Shown in pieces: positions 1 through 6,843 of a stretch of DNA of 32,013 bases; position 1 is the stretch's first letter; each line of letters starts with the position of its first letter. The translations under genes and the position numbers were made by a program. Below the pieces are notes generated by a model. It saw only the letters and a program-made list of their open reading frames with translations. It ran no database searches and was not told where the DNA came from. This DNA comes from a virus, in IMG/VR virus record IMGVR_UViG_3300008261_000263, positions 1 to 32,013 of that record; one strand, 5' to 3'.

Positions 1-1
1 G

Positions 2-934
2 AACGAATTGAAGATTGTTGTGTACCCTGCGGTAAACGGTAAAACTGAAATCTTGTTTAACGACAAGAAAGTCACCACTGGTAAAACTGGTCGTGGTCTG
101 GAAGAAGTGGTTGAGTTCCACTACAAAAAGATCACTGGTAACAAGAAGAATTATGCCGAGATCGTTGGCTCCACAACCGAGATGGTTGAGTCTAAAGCTG
201 AAAAGTTTGACATCAATACTCGCTTCGGTTTCGTTGAGAAACTCGTGACCATGGTTGCTACTGGTGTTCAGCCCTCCGCTGTTGTGACTGGCGAAGGTGG
301 TCTCGGTAAAACCTACACCGTGACCAAGACTCTTGAGTCAAATGGTTACAAAGACATTTCTGACCTCGCTGACTTTCAAGTCGGTTCTGTGATTAACACT
401 CGCAAATGCTTTACTTTTGTTAAGGGTTACTCTACCGCTAAAGGTTTGTACCGTACCCTGTTCGAGAACAACAAGTCAATCATCGTGTTTGACGACTGTG
501 ACGCTGTGTTGAAAGACCCAGTTGCCCTGAACCTGCTTAAAGGTGCTCTTGATTCTTACGGTAAGCGCATCATTAGCTGGAATGCTGACTTTAAAGACGA
601 AGACCTGCCTAAGAGCTTCAACTTTGAAGGTCGTGTTATCTTCATCAGCAACATGCCTCAGTCTAAGATTGACCAAGCCATCCGTAGTCGTTCTATGATG
701 ATCGACCTGAGCATGACTCTGGACCAGAAGATTGACCGTATGGAGCACATCGCTCTGTCTGATGAGTTTATGCCTGAGTATGATGCTACAGTTAAGGCTG
801 ATGCATTGGCTCTGATTCGTGAGATTAAGGACGACTGTAAAGAAGTTTCTTTGCGTACTCTTATCTCTGTGTGTAAGATCCGTGCAGCCAATAAAGACTA
901 CAAAGACTTGGCTACATACATGTTGACTGCTTAA
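2..934 (+). CDS. AAA-type ATPase, 5'-truncated at window edge
   Basis: The reading frame is open to the left edge, so the true start probably lies outside the window. A TTG at position 8 is the first possible in-frame start, but no ribosome binding site is visible. A Walker A motif (GEGGLGKT, about residues 96-103) is followed by a Walker B motif (SIIVFDDCD, about residue 158) and a sensor-like segment (VIFISNMP). A pair of arginines (IRSRSMM) could supply the arginine finger. Together these define an AAA+ ATPase of roughly 300 or more residues, a kind often seen in T4-like phages of aquatic bacteria. Its substrate is unknown. A string of tiny genes follows it on the same strand. Confidence 0.85.
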   Translation, partial: NELKIVVYPAVNGKTEILFNDKKVTTGKTGRGLEEVVEFHYKKITGNKKNYAEIVGSTTEMVESKAEKFDINTRFGFVEKLVTMVATGVQPSAVVTGEGGLGKTYTVTKTLESNGYKDISDLADFQVGSVINTRKCFTFVKGYSTAKGLYRTLFENNKSIIVFDDCDAVLKDPVALNLLKGALDSYGKRIISWNADFKDEDLPKSFNFEGRVIFISNMPQSKIDQAIRSRSMMIDLSMTLDQKIDRMEHIALSDEFMPEYDATVKADALALIREIKDDCKEVSLRTLISVCKIRAANKDYKDLATYMLTA

Positions 935-946
935 TTGGAGAATAGA

Positions 947-1090
947 ATGCATACCATTACACTGACTGAAGAAGAGATGATGCTCTTGGAGATGTGCCTT
1001 GTGGATACAATGGAACGACTCATGGATTCACCTGATGATGAAGAGACCTATGTTTCAGTGAGCCAACTATTGGATAAAGTAACAGCATGA
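947..1090 (+). CDS. small hypothetical protein, 47 aa
   Basis: A short acidic, methionine-rich ORF begins 12 nt after the ATPase stop, with a ribosome binding site (TTGGAGAA) at good spacing. The protein starts MHTITLTEEEMM and is predicted to be mostly helical; no family was recognised. Its TGA overlaps the ATG of the next gene in an ATGA arrangement, which suggests translational coupling. Support is the ribosome binding site, the spacing and the overlap, not homology. Confidence 0.6.
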   Translation: MHTITLTEEEMMLLEMCLVDTMERLMDSPDDEETYVSVSQLLDKVTA

Positions 1091-1218
1091 ACATAGTAAA
1101 GCTATTGGTAATCAAACGCATAATCCTAAAGGGATTATCAAAACCAATGACATTTTTGTTATGGGGATTCATAATCCTGTTCGCATTGGCCACCGCACTT
1201 GACACAATTTTAAATTGA
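1087..1218 (+). CDS. small membrane protein, 43 aa
   Basis: The gene is coupled to the preceding one by an ATGA overlap. The N-terminus is basic (IKRIILKGLSK) and is followed by one hydrophobic stretch (TFLLWGFIILFALATAL) able to span the inner membrane. No family was recognised. It is one of five single-span micro-proteins in the first 10 kb of this window. The function is unknown. Confidence 0.55.
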   Translation: MNIVKLLVIKRIILKGLSKPMTFLLWGFIILFALATALDTILN

Positions 1219-1383
1219 CCCCCATATGGCTATGTAGAATTATGACCCCATAAAACAGTGTCCAGGGACTCCTAGCGTTTGGCAAAACCCGCCAAGCGTG
1301 ACCGATCTCTTAGATTTTCAATATCACGACACCTCCCCTACGAAACCCCGATCCACACCACCCCCTATAAACCCCATAGAATT
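1219..1383. repeat. noncoding segment with degenerate repeats
   Basis: No convincing gene lies here. A motif TAGAATTATGACCCC followed by ATAAA occurs at 1235-1254 and again at 1377-1397, just before and at the next ORF start. AGGGACTCC occurs at 1264, and again at 1428, 1455 and (as CGGGACTCC) at 1615. An ORF can be forced from a TTG at 1279, but it lacks a ribosome binding site and its N-terminal part reads as low-complexity noncoding sequence. Confidence 0.5.
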
Positions 1384-1424
1384 ATGACCCCCATAAACCC
1401 TGACACCCCTACCCCCACCACCCC
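1361..1424 (-). other. potential G-quadruplex tract on minus strand
   Basis: Seven C-runs of three to five bases lie within 64 nt on the plus strand (1361-1365, 1372-1375, 1388-1392, 1398-1400, 1406-1409, 1412-1416, 1421-1424). On the minus strand the last four runs give G-tracts separated by loops of 5, 2 and 4 nt, which meets the usual G4 pattern of four tracts with loops up to 7 nt. The surrounding genome is AT-rich, so the tract stands out. A role in replication or transcription is inference only. Confidence 0.5.
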
Positions 1425-1533
1425 TACAGGGACTCCAGAAATGGATACCGATACAGGGACTCCTGACTATGATGAATACGATGGACAGCCCGATGAAGCC
1501 CAAGAGTGGCATGACTTTGACCCAGACTGTTAA
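1384..1533 (+). CDS. Thr/Pro/Asp-rich small hypothetical protein
   Basis: The ORF encodes 49 residues, beginning MTPINPDTPTPTTPTGTP and ending in an acidic stretch (EWHDFDPDC). TGTP is repeated because the DNA motif ACAGGGACTCC is repeated. The start lies inside the second copy of a TAGAATTATGACCCC repeat and has no clear ribosome binding site, so the gene may be unexpressed or start elsewhere. The low-complexity composition could simply be translated repeat DNA. No family was recognised. Confidence 0.35.
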   Translation: MTPINPDTPTPTTPTGTPEMDTDTGTPDYDEYDGQPDEAQEWHDFDPDC

Positions 1534-1542
1534 GGAACACAT

Positions 1543-1818
1543 ATGATAAACTTACACATTGCCATAACCAACCCCCATAACAATAGATACAGCCATGTAT
1601 TTTCAAAAGCTGGCGGGACTCCTTTTACCAACCAGTATTGGGAGTTTGAAGGTATGAGAACTAACGAGATTGTTTCATTCTTATTCTGCATAACTACCAA
1701 GTGTAGCCATTCGGGATTTGAAATCGGTCTAGGATTCCTTGGTTATGGGATTCGCTTTCAGTGGTATGATAACCGTCATTGGGACTATAAGGAGAAACGC
1801 TATGAACGCACGAATTAA
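1543..1818 (+). CDS. conserved phage hypothetical protein, 91 aa
   Basis: The start has a good ribosome binding site (AAGGA seven bases before ATG). The protein has an NPH motif near its N-terminus, then a TPFTNQYWEFE segment, and ends with LGYGIRFQWYDNRHWDYKE. This arrangement, with a C-terminal YDNRHWxY signature, matches a small protein family I recall from many tailed phages. Its function is not known to me. It overlaps the following gene by 17 nt, consistent with a co-translated early operon. Confidence 0.8.
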   Translation: MINLHIAITNPHNNRYSHVFSKAGGTPFTNQYWEFEGMRTNEIVSFLFCITTKCSHSGFEIGLGFLGYGIRFQWYDNRHWDYKEKRYERTN

Positions 1819-2008
1819 AGAACTAGCTGAACAGGCTGGAATATATAAATTAGATTTGTCTGATGAAACAGAATATTGGATTGTAGAAAAGTTCGCCCAG
1901 TTAATTGTAGAAGAATGTATGAATGTTTTAGATCCAGGTGAGCATCAATTGATAGCACGTTTTCAAGCAAGGAAATGGTTAGCAGAACATTTTGGAGTTA
2001 CAGAATGA
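1802..2008 (+). CDS. conserved phage hypothetical protein, 68 aa
   Basis: The start at 1802 is chosen because AAGGAGAAA lies at ideal spacing. The protein starts MNARIKELAEQAG and ends in WLAEHFGVTE, a widespread small early-phage protein pattern in which a helix (EKFAQLIVEECM) precedes an HFGVE-like tail. It overlaps the preceding gene by 17 nt and the next by 4 nt (ATGA). The function is unknown. Confidence 0.8.
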   Translation: MNARIKELAEQAGIYKLDLSDETEYWIVEKFAQLIVEECMNVLDPGEHQLIARFQARKWLAEHFGVTE

Positions 2009-2223
2009 GTAAAGAAATTAAATTAGAAATTCCATTTGAAGTGGCAGACGGTATTGTGCTTGCTGCCCTAAAGAATCATATTGGTTATCTACGGGAAGAA
2101 GTACGTGCCCATGTTGAAGACGGTGCGTATCTACATCCTGAGGATTATCATAATAATATGGTAAAGTTGATTCCAGCCATGGAGTTGATCATTGAGTATT
2201 ATGGGGGCGATCCCCATGAATAG
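2005..2223 (+). CDS. hypothetical protein, 72 aa
   Basis: The start ATG overlaps the upstream TGA, so translation is probably coupled. The protein is mainly helical (VADGIVLAALKNHIGYLREEVRAH) with an HPEDYHNN segment and a conserved-looking C-terminus (LIPAMELIIEYYGG). Small phage proteins of this type are common in T4-like and T7-like phages, but I cannot name a function. Its C-terminal codons overlap the next micro-gene by 8 nt. Confidence 0.75.
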   Translation: MSKEIKLEIPFEVADGIVLAALKNHIGYLREEVRAHVEDGAYLHPEDYHNNMVKLIPAMELIIEYYGGDPHE

Positions 2224-2338
2224 ACTAATAGAATTCTGGGAAGACCTTAACCTTAACCTACCGAGTGTCGCTGTAATTGTTGTGGCATTTGTTCTAGAGA
2301 TAAGTTTTGTTATTTTTATGATTGGATCAATGTTATGA
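2216..2338 (+). CDS. small membrane protein, 40 aa
   Basis: The ATG lies inside the end of the preceding gene. The N-terminus (MNRLIEFWEDLN) is short and amphipathic and is followed by a single hydrophobic span (VAVIVVAFVLEISFVIFMIGSML). Its stop forms an ATGA overlap with the next gene. No family was recognised. Support is the overlap pattern on both sides and the clean transmembrane composition. Confidence 0.5.
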   Translation: MNRLIEFWEDLNLNLPSVAVIVVAFVLEISFVIFMIGSML

Positions 2339-2592
2339 GTGGTGGTCACTTTCAGTACAAGCAGTGGGAGATCGGTAATATTGCCGATGAGGTAGAACAG
2401 CTGATTCTGGATAACGACTCTAAGGGTTATCACTTCACTCCCGAAACCATAGCCGAGTTTAAGCTGGGATTAAAGATTCTACGCTGTGCGCATGTCTATG
2501 CTCAGCGTATCGATTGGTTGGTCAGCGGAGATGATGGTGAGGATTCATTTCACCGTCGTTTAAAGCATGACATGGAGAAGTTGCATGAGTGA
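2335..2592 (+). CDS. conserved phage hypothetical protein, 85 aa
   Basis: The protein starts MSGGHFQYKQWEIGNIADEVEQLI, an N-terminal signature I recall from a small family found in many tailed phages and some bacteria. The rest is helical, with charged ends. It starts by an ATGA overlap with the preceding membrane peptide and overlaps the next ORF by 8 nt. The function is unknown. Confidence 0.82.
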   Translation: MSGGHFQYKQWEIGNIADEVEQLILDNDSKGYHFTPETIAEFKLGLKILRCAHVYAQRIDWLVSGDDGEDSFHRRLKHDMEKLHE

Positions 2593-2683
2593 TGCATTGT
2601 TCTATGGTTGCATTATTGCATTGGCTCTAGTAATAACTGGACACCCATGGCTTGCAATCTTGGTGTTCTTTTTAGTATTATAA
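2585..2683 (+). CDS. micro membrane protein, 32 aa
   Basis: A 32-codon ORF starts within the last codons of the preceding gene. Nearly all of it is hydrophobic (FYGCIIALALVITG, then WLAILVFFLVL), so it could form one or two short membrane helices. No family was recognised. The overlap and membrane character resemble the other micro-genes in this operon. It is the last gene before a strong promoter. Confidence 0.45.
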   Translation: MSDALFYGCIIALALVITGHPWLAILVFFLVL

Positions 2684-2706
2684 AAAATGCCAGACCTTGG
2701 AAACCA

Positions 2707-2735
2707 TTGACAAAAATAGCGATTTGATGTATAAT
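2707..2735 (+). promoter_or_regulatory. sigma70-type promoter (consensus)
   Basis: A perfect TTGACA (2707-2712) is followed after 17 nt by a perfect TATAAT (2730-2735), within GTATAATAACT. This should be a strong promoter for the host housekeeping RNA polymerase. It lies about 40 nt upstream of the ATPase gene at 2775 and is probably an early promoter. Confidence 0.85.
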
Positions 2736-2774
2736 AACTGCGAGTTTGTGATTTAACCTTTTTGAAAGTTTATT

Positions 2775-3839
2775 ATGTCGTATTTTATTCGTAACGGTAA
2801 CACCTTTAGGGTAGCCGATGAAAAGTCCGTTGATATCTTTGACCTTTTGCCTGTTGGAAACTATACGGTAAAAGAAGACATGTTTGGTAACCTGTTCTTG
2901 GAAATGATTGATAGCTTTGAGTTGCCCAACAAGCTATATGGCGATACCACTAAAAACAGTGGTCGCATTCTAAATACCTACTTTGATCGTAGTGCCTCAA
3001 CAGGTGTGTTGTTGACTGGCGAAAAGGGTAGCGGTAAAACCTTGTTGGCAAAAAGTTTGTCCATTGAGGCAGCTAAACAACTAATTCCCACAATTGTAAT
3101 CAATGCTCCATGGCATGGCGATAAGTTCAACAAACTTATTCAAGACATTGTACAACCATGCATTGTGTTGTTTGATGAGTTTGAAAAGGTATATGACCAA
3201 GACGAACAACCGTCTATGTTGACATTGCTTGATGGCGTATTTCCCACAAAGAAATTGTTTGTGTTGACCTGTAACGACAAGTGGCGCATTGATAGTCATA
3301 TGCGTAATCGTCCAGGGCGTATCTTTTACAGCTTGGACTTTAAAGGTTTGGATCAAGACTTTATCGTTGAATACTGTGAGGACAATCTAAAAGCCAAAGA
3401 ACACATTGATAAGATTTGTCAGGTAGCATCCTTGTTCTCAGAGTTTAACTTTGATATGCTAAAGGGTTTGGTTGAAGACATGAATCGTTACAACGAAACA
3501 CCGCAAGAAGTTCTACGTTTGTTGAATGCCAAGCCAGAGTACGATGCTGGTGCTCGATACAAAGTTGATGTGTTGCTTAAAGGTAAACAACTTGGTGAGA
3601 ATTACATTGACCCACAGTACACAGATGGAAGCCCACTAAACCCAAAGGGAGTTCGTCTGGGCTGGGACTCGGAACCAAACAACCCAGACGCAGCCGACAG
3701 CTGGCGCAACGAGGTGTTTATGCAAGAGAATATAGTATCTATGCTGCCGAAAGAAGGAAAGTTCGTGTTCGAGAAAGGCGACGTCAAAGTTACACTGTCA
3801 AGAGTAGTTGAACAACAATTTCACTGGGATGCATTTTAA
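2775..3839 (+). CDS. AAA+ ATPase, conserved in T4-like phages
   Basis: The 354-residue protein has a Walker A motif (GEKGSGKT, about residues 82-89), a Walker B motif (CIVLFDEFEK, about residues 130-139), a sensor 1 asparagine in FVLTCNDKW, and an arginine-containing RNRPGRIFY segment typical of AAA+ proteins. The C-terminal third is helical and ends with a region of unknown role. I recall similar proteins as conserved ATPases in T4-like phages of vibrios and marine bacteria. The substrate is unknown. It follows a consensus promoter and its TAA overlaps the next ATG (TAATG). Confidence 0.88.
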   Translation: MSYFIRNGNTFRVADEKSVDIFDLLPVGNYTVKEDMFGNLFLEMIDSFELPNKLYGDTTKNSGRILNTYFDRSASTGVLLTGEKGSGKTLLAKSLSIEAAKQLIPTIVINAPWHGDKFNKLIQDIVQPCIVLFDEFEKVYDQDEQPSMLTLLDGVFPTKKLFVLTCNDKWRIDSHMRNRPGRIFYSLDFKGLDQDFIVEYCEDNLKAKEHIDKICQVASLFSEFNFDMLKGLVEDMNRYNETPQEVLRLLNAKPEYDAGARYKVDVLLKGKQLGENYIDPQYTDGSPLNPKGVRLGWDSEPNNPDAADSWRNEVFMQENIVSMLPKEGKFVFEKGDVKVTLSRVVEQQFHWDAF

Positions 3840-4171
3840 TGGATAACAATTACACACCAGACCGTTGGGTAGTTATTGAGTTTTCTGACAATGGCGAAAA
3901 GACACGTAAAGTGTTGGCTGGTTGGATTGGTGGTTATGCCAAGGCTGACACATGGCGTATGAATAGCGGTATCACTGAAGTTAAGGACGAGGGTGACTTC
4001 TTTCTCTTCAGTGGTTATAGTGGTAGTGTTTATAAATGTTGGAAACAATCTGAGGGTATGACTTCATTGTCTGCTGACATTTATGAGAGTTTCCTAAAGC
4101 AAGTGCAAGAAAGTGCTGGCGAATACACGCTAGAAATGATTACACCTTTTAGGATTGATAATGATGCTTGA
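3839..4171 (+). CDS. conserved phage hypothetical protein, 110 aa
   Basis: The start overlaps the ATPase stop as TAATG. The protein begins MDNNYTPDRWVVIEF, continues with KVLAGWIGGY and DTWRMNSGITEV, and has SGYSGSVYKC followed by a helical tail. This pattern (PDKWVVIE, LAGWxGGYxxxDxWRxNSG, SGSxYxC) is a family present in many tailed phages. Its biochemical role is not known to me. It overlaps the next gene by 11 nt. Confidence 0.85.
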   Translation: MDNNYTPDRWVVIEFSDNGEKTRKVLAGWIGGYAKADTWRMNSGITEVKDEGDFFLFSGYSGSVYKCWKQSEGMTSLSADIYESFLKQVQESAGEYTLEMITPFRIDNDA

Positions 4172-4448
4172 TATTTTTGGACCAACTTTACAATGGATAC
4201 ATGATGATTTTAAATCTAACCGCATTCGCTTTGTTATTGAGCTTCTTGCTTGGGCTATTAGTATTGGTTGCTCCATTACTATGGCGGTTACCGTACCCAA
4301 CCCTCCGCTACTTGCTCTTTATCCCGTATGGATCCTTGGTTGTGCTCTTTATGCTTGGGCTAGTTGGACTAGGAAATCTTTTGGCATGCTCGCTAACTAC
4401 CTCTTGTTGGTAACTATCGATATGTTTGGTTTGTTTAGGATGTTATAA
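4161..4448 (+). CDS. conserved membrane protein, about 95 aa
   Basis: Two adjacent ATGs (4161 and 4164) could start this gene; a GGAT lies just upstream. The protein has a short amphipathic N-terminus (LQWIHDDFKSNRIRF) and three hydrophobic segments (ELLAWAISIGCSITMAV, LLALYPVWILGCALYAWASW and MLANYLLLVTIDMFGLF), so it is predicted to cross the inner membrane three times. I recall near-identical motifs in T4-like phages of marine bacteria, always unannotated. The function is unknown. A TATAAATA late-type promoter overlaps its stop codon. Confidence 0.85.
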   Translation: MMLDIFGPTLQWIHDDFKSNRIRFVIELLAWAISIGCSITMAVTVPNPPLLALYPVWILGCALYAWASWTRKSFGMLANYLLLVTIDMFGLFRML

Positions 4449-4451
4449 ATA
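4444..4451 (+). promoter_or_regulatory. T4-type late promoter candidate
   Basis: An exact TATAAATA, the T4 late promoter core, lies 31 nt before the ATG of the gene at 4482. The gp33 gene in this window shows that T4-style late transcription is likely. A single 8-mer can occur by chance, so the call is moderate. Confidence 0.5.
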
Positions 4452-4481
4452 GTTTCTCTGGTCATAACTAAGGAAATCAAA

Positions 4482-4691
4482 ATGGCACTAATCGCTACCG
4501 TAACAGACAATTCAACTTCAAGCATGAATGGAGTATGGACAGATGTACAAACAATTGCAGGATTTGACGCTGGACGTGTTTTAATCCGTGGCACCAAAGA
4601 TAATGAAACCAAAGAATTTATTTGCAACCGATCTGACATTTCTCCAGCAGAAGCAGAAGTAGTGGAAGAGCCAGAGGTTGCTCCAGAGTAA
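4482..4691 (+). CDS. hypothetical protein, 69 aa
   Basis: A ribosome binding site (AAGGAAA) precedes the ATG. The N-terminal part (ALIATVTDNST, then VLIRGTKDNETKEF) looks like a small beta-rich domain, and the last 15 residues are glutamate- and proline-rich. No family was recognised. It stands alone between a late-type promoter and a sigma70-type promoter, so it may be a separately transcribed small late gene. Confidence 0.7.
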   Translation: MALIATVTDNSTSSMNGVWTDVQTIAGFDAGRVLIRGTKDNETKEFICNRSDISPAEAEVVEEPEVAPE

Positions 4692-4700
4692 TTTGCAAAC

Positions 4701-4729
4701 TTTACTTATATTGAGTGATAGGGTATAAT
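4701..4729 (+). promoter_or_regulatory. sigma70-type promoter
   Basis: TTTACT (4701-4706), a 17-nt spacer and TATAAT (4724-4729) lie in the same GTATAATAACT context as the other promoters in this window. It is 27 nt upstream of the metallophosphoesterase start and probably serves that gene and the cluster after it. Confidence 0.75.
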
Positions 4730-4755
4730 AACTCTATTACTGGAGAAATTACATT

Positions 4756-5670
4756 ATGAAAATCGCTATCTGTTCCGACTTACATCTAGAGTTCGGCGAC
4801 CTGTTCTTTACGAACACTGACAACGCAGATGTGCTTATTCTTTCTGGCGATATTTGCAAAGCCAGCGAAGTCAAACAACGTGACATCTATGAAATCATGG
4901 AAGGTACACGTTCCTCTCGTCTTCACGACTTCTTTAAACGCTGCACGTTTCAGTTCCCACATGTTATCTACGTGATGGGTAACCACGAACATTATGATGG
5001 CGACTTTGCCACCACAGTTACTAAACTTAAAAACAACTTATCATATCTACCAAACCTTTACATCCTTGATAAAGAGATGAAAGAAATTGATGGTGTTAAG
5101 TTTCTTGGTGGTACGATGTGGACTGACATGAACAACGAAGATCCGTTGACGTTGTTTCACATCAAGTCTGTTATGAACGACTTTAAGGTTGTTGATAACA
5201 GTAACCGCACTGTGCAACGTAGAGTTCCAATCTATGAGTATAACGCTGATGGGTCGTTGAAGAAAGACGAACGTGGCTACAATATTCCAGTTGGTCATAA
5301 GTTCAAAGAATCACCATCATCTTTTTGTCCTGAGGATTCTGTTGAAGACCATCGCAAGATGATTGAGTTTCTTAAAGTTATGACAGCTGAAAAGCATGAT
5401 GACAAGTTTGTTGTGTGTTCACATCACACTCCAAGTTTTCAAAGTTGTGCCGATTACTACAAGAATGATAAGATAATGAATGGTGCTTACCACACTAATC
5501 TTGAAGAGTTTATTCTTGACCGTCCACAGATTAAACTTTGGACACATGGTCATACGCATGAAGACTTTGATTATATGATTGGAGATACTCGTGTTGTTTG
5601 CAACCCACGTGGTTACATCAAGTATGAGAAACGTGCATCATCTTTCGAGGTGAAATATGTGGATATCTGA
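4756..5670 (+). CDS. calcineurin-like metallophosphoesterase
   Basis: The 304-residue protein shows the ordered metal-binding motifs of the calcineurin-like superfamily: SDLHLE near the N-terminus (Asp8, His10), SGDI (about residue 30), GNHEH (about residue 75), SHHTP (about residue 220) and HGHTHE (about residue 259). These residues bind the two metal ions and identify a phosphodiesterase or phosphatase. The substrate cannot be told from sequence; phage members act on nucleic acid ends, RNA or small phosphoesters. A GGAGAA ribosome binding site and a sigma70-type promoter lie just upstream. Confidence 0.92.
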   Translation: MKIAICSDLHLEFGDLFFTNTDNADVLILSGDICKASEVKQRDIYEIMEGTRSSRLHDFFKRCTFQFPHVIYVMGNHEHYDGDFATTVTKLKNNLSYLPNLYILDKEMKEIDGVKFLGGTMWTDMNNEDPLTLFHIKSVMNDFKVVDNSNRTVQRRVPIYEYNADGSLKKDERGYNIPVGHKFKESPSSFCPEDSVEDHRKMIEFLKVMTAEKHDDKFVVCSHHTPSFQSCADYYKNDKIMNGAYHTNLEEFILDRPQIKLWTHGHTHEDFDYMIGDTRVVCNPRGYIKYEKRASSFEVKYVDI

Positions 5671-5830
5671 TGACGATATCCGTAGTTCTACCAGTATCAG
5701 ATTTAATGCTGCCGATAACAATTATCGTGTAGTTGTTAAGAATGATACTGGTAGTTATTTTAGTGCTACCTTTGATACGTTCGAGGAAGCTGAACTTTTT
5801 GTTAATGAATGGAGTAAACAAAATGGGTAA
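5657..5830 (+). CDS. small hypothetical protein, 57 aa
   Basis: The ORF starts within the last codons of the phosphoesterase gene, with GAGGTGAA as a likely ribosome binding site, and overlaps the following gene by 8 nt. The sequence alternates short strands (SIRFNAADNNYRVVVKND) and ends with a helix (TFEEAELFVNEWSKQ), a compact alpha/beta fold like other small phage proteins with a trailing FxxFEEAxxFxxxW motif. No named family. Confidence 0.65.
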   Translation: MWISDDDIRSSTSIRFNAADNNYRVVVKNDTGSYFSATFDTFEEAELFVNEWSKQNG

Positions 5831-6266
5831 ATCATGGGTTGTTCCTGTTGAGGAAGGTGAAGATGGAGACTTCTATATCACTTTTAATGAAGAAATGTTA
5901 GAAGGGTCTGGTTTCAAGATCGGCGACAATTTAGATTGGATTGATAACAAAGATGGTACTTTTATGCTAACTAAAAAGAAAGACAAAGTCTGGGTTATGG
6001 TAGAGTGCATCTCCACTTTCCGTCAACGCTATATGGTAGAAGCGCCAGCTGATCATCCTGAGTATGCTCTTGATGACGTTACATGTGAAACTCCAAAAGA
6101 GTTTTCACAGTCACATCTCGGTGAACAGATTGTTAGCCATCGTGTTGTCACACAAGAAGAAGCCTTGCGTATCTGTGATGAGGATAACGAATACTGTAAA
6201 ACTTGGAATGATGAAAAGAAGATTGAAGTATTTTTCACTAAAGAAGGTGAAAAGCGTGACTACTAA
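5823..6266 (+). CDS. conserved phage protein with AbrB-like N-terminus
   Basis: The start at 5823 is preferred over an upstream in-frame ATG because the protein then begins MGKSWVVPVEE, as in homologues I recall. Residues 1-50 resemble a swapped-hairpin AbrB/SpoVT-type segment (FYITFNEEMLE, GDNLDWIDNKDGTFMLTKK). Residues 55-147 form a second unit with MVECISTFRQRYMVEAP, FSQSHLGEQIVSHR and a helix ending in DNEYCKTW. This two-part arrangement is common in T4-like phages. A DNA-binding role is only suggested by the N-terminal fold. Confidence 0.8.
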   Translation: MGKSWVVPVEEGEDGDFYITFNEEMLEGSGFKIGDNLDWIDNKDGTFMLTKKKDKVWVMVECISTFRQRYMVEAPADHPEYALDDVTCETPKEFSQSHLGEQIVSHRVVTQEEALRICDEDNEYCKTWNDEKKIEVFFTKEGEKRDY

Positions 6267-6468
6267 ACTAGACATTAATCCAATACTTGGTTATCTTTCC
6301 ATTATTGCATTATGTGTTGGTGCTATCTGTTTGACTTTACATTTCGCAGACGAGATAGATGGTTTCGCACCGAAAGGTACTTACTACGATTGTAGGATGG
6401 CAGAGATCAGTCCAGACTTTCCTATTCAAGTTAAAGAGCAATGTAGACAGTTAAGGAAAACCACATGA
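6256..6468 (+). CDS. small membrane-anchored protein, 70 aa (GTG start)
   Basis: The gene starts with GTG inside the end of the preceding gene, with GAAGGTGAA as ribosome binding site. A single hydrophobic segment (ILGYLSIIALCVGAICLTLHF, about residues 9-29) is followed by a hydrophilic domain with two cysteines (YYDCRMAEISPDFP and EQCRQL) that could pair in the periplasm. This Cys-spaced form resembles small phage membrane proteins of unknown function. Its stop overlaps the next start as ATGA. Confidence 0.7.
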   Translation: MTTKLDINPILGYLSIIALCVGAICLTLHFADEIDGFAPKGTYYDCRMAEISPDFPIQVKEQCRQLRKTT

Positions 6469-6842
6469 GTAAAGTATTTACAGACGTAAGTGTGTTCTTA
6501 TCGGCAGTTGGTCAAAAGGTTCCATCAGTTCCACAACAAATGGTTTCTGATCAAGCAGAGTTGTATAAGAAACTTATCAAAGAAGAAGTTGAAGAATTCT
6601 GGGAAGCTGAAGCTGCTTCCGATGACGTAGAGCAGATTGATGCATGCTTTGATATGATTTGGGTTATTGTTGGTTATATGAAATCCCGTGGATGGAATTG
6701 CGAGGGTATCTGGGACGAAGGTGCCAAGAGTAACCTTACTAAAATTGATCCAACGACTGGTTCAGTTCGTCGTCGTGAAGATGGTAAAATTCTTAAACCA
6801 GAAGGCTGGAAACCACCAGACTTCACTAAATTTGTGAGGTAA
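6465..6842 (+). CDS. MazG-like nucleotide pyrophosphohydrolase
   Basis: The 125-residue all-alpha protein has the metal-binding pattern of the MazG / phosphoribosyl-ATP pyrophosphohydrolase-like superfamily: KEEVEEFWEAEA (about residues 39-50), then DACFDMIWVIVGY (about residues 59-71). A C-terminal segment (GAKSNLTKI, EGWKPPDF) resembles phage members proposed to hydrolyse dNTPs or related nucleotides. Such enzymes are common in T4-like phages and are thought to tune nucleotide or alarmone pools in infected cells. It is coupled to the upstream gene by ATGA. Confidence 0.85.
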   Translation: MSKVFTDVSVFLSAVGQKVPSVPQQMVSDQAELYKKLIKEEVEEFWEAEAASDDVEQIDACFDMIWVIVGYMKSRGWNCEGIWDEGAKSNLTKIDPTTGSVRRREDGKILKPEGWKPPDFTKFVR

Positions 6843-6843
6843 T

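Noticed and set aside
1279-1383. TTG-started N-terminal extension of the ORF at 1384
   Set aside because: No ribosome binding site; the extra residues come from repeat and noncoding DNA.
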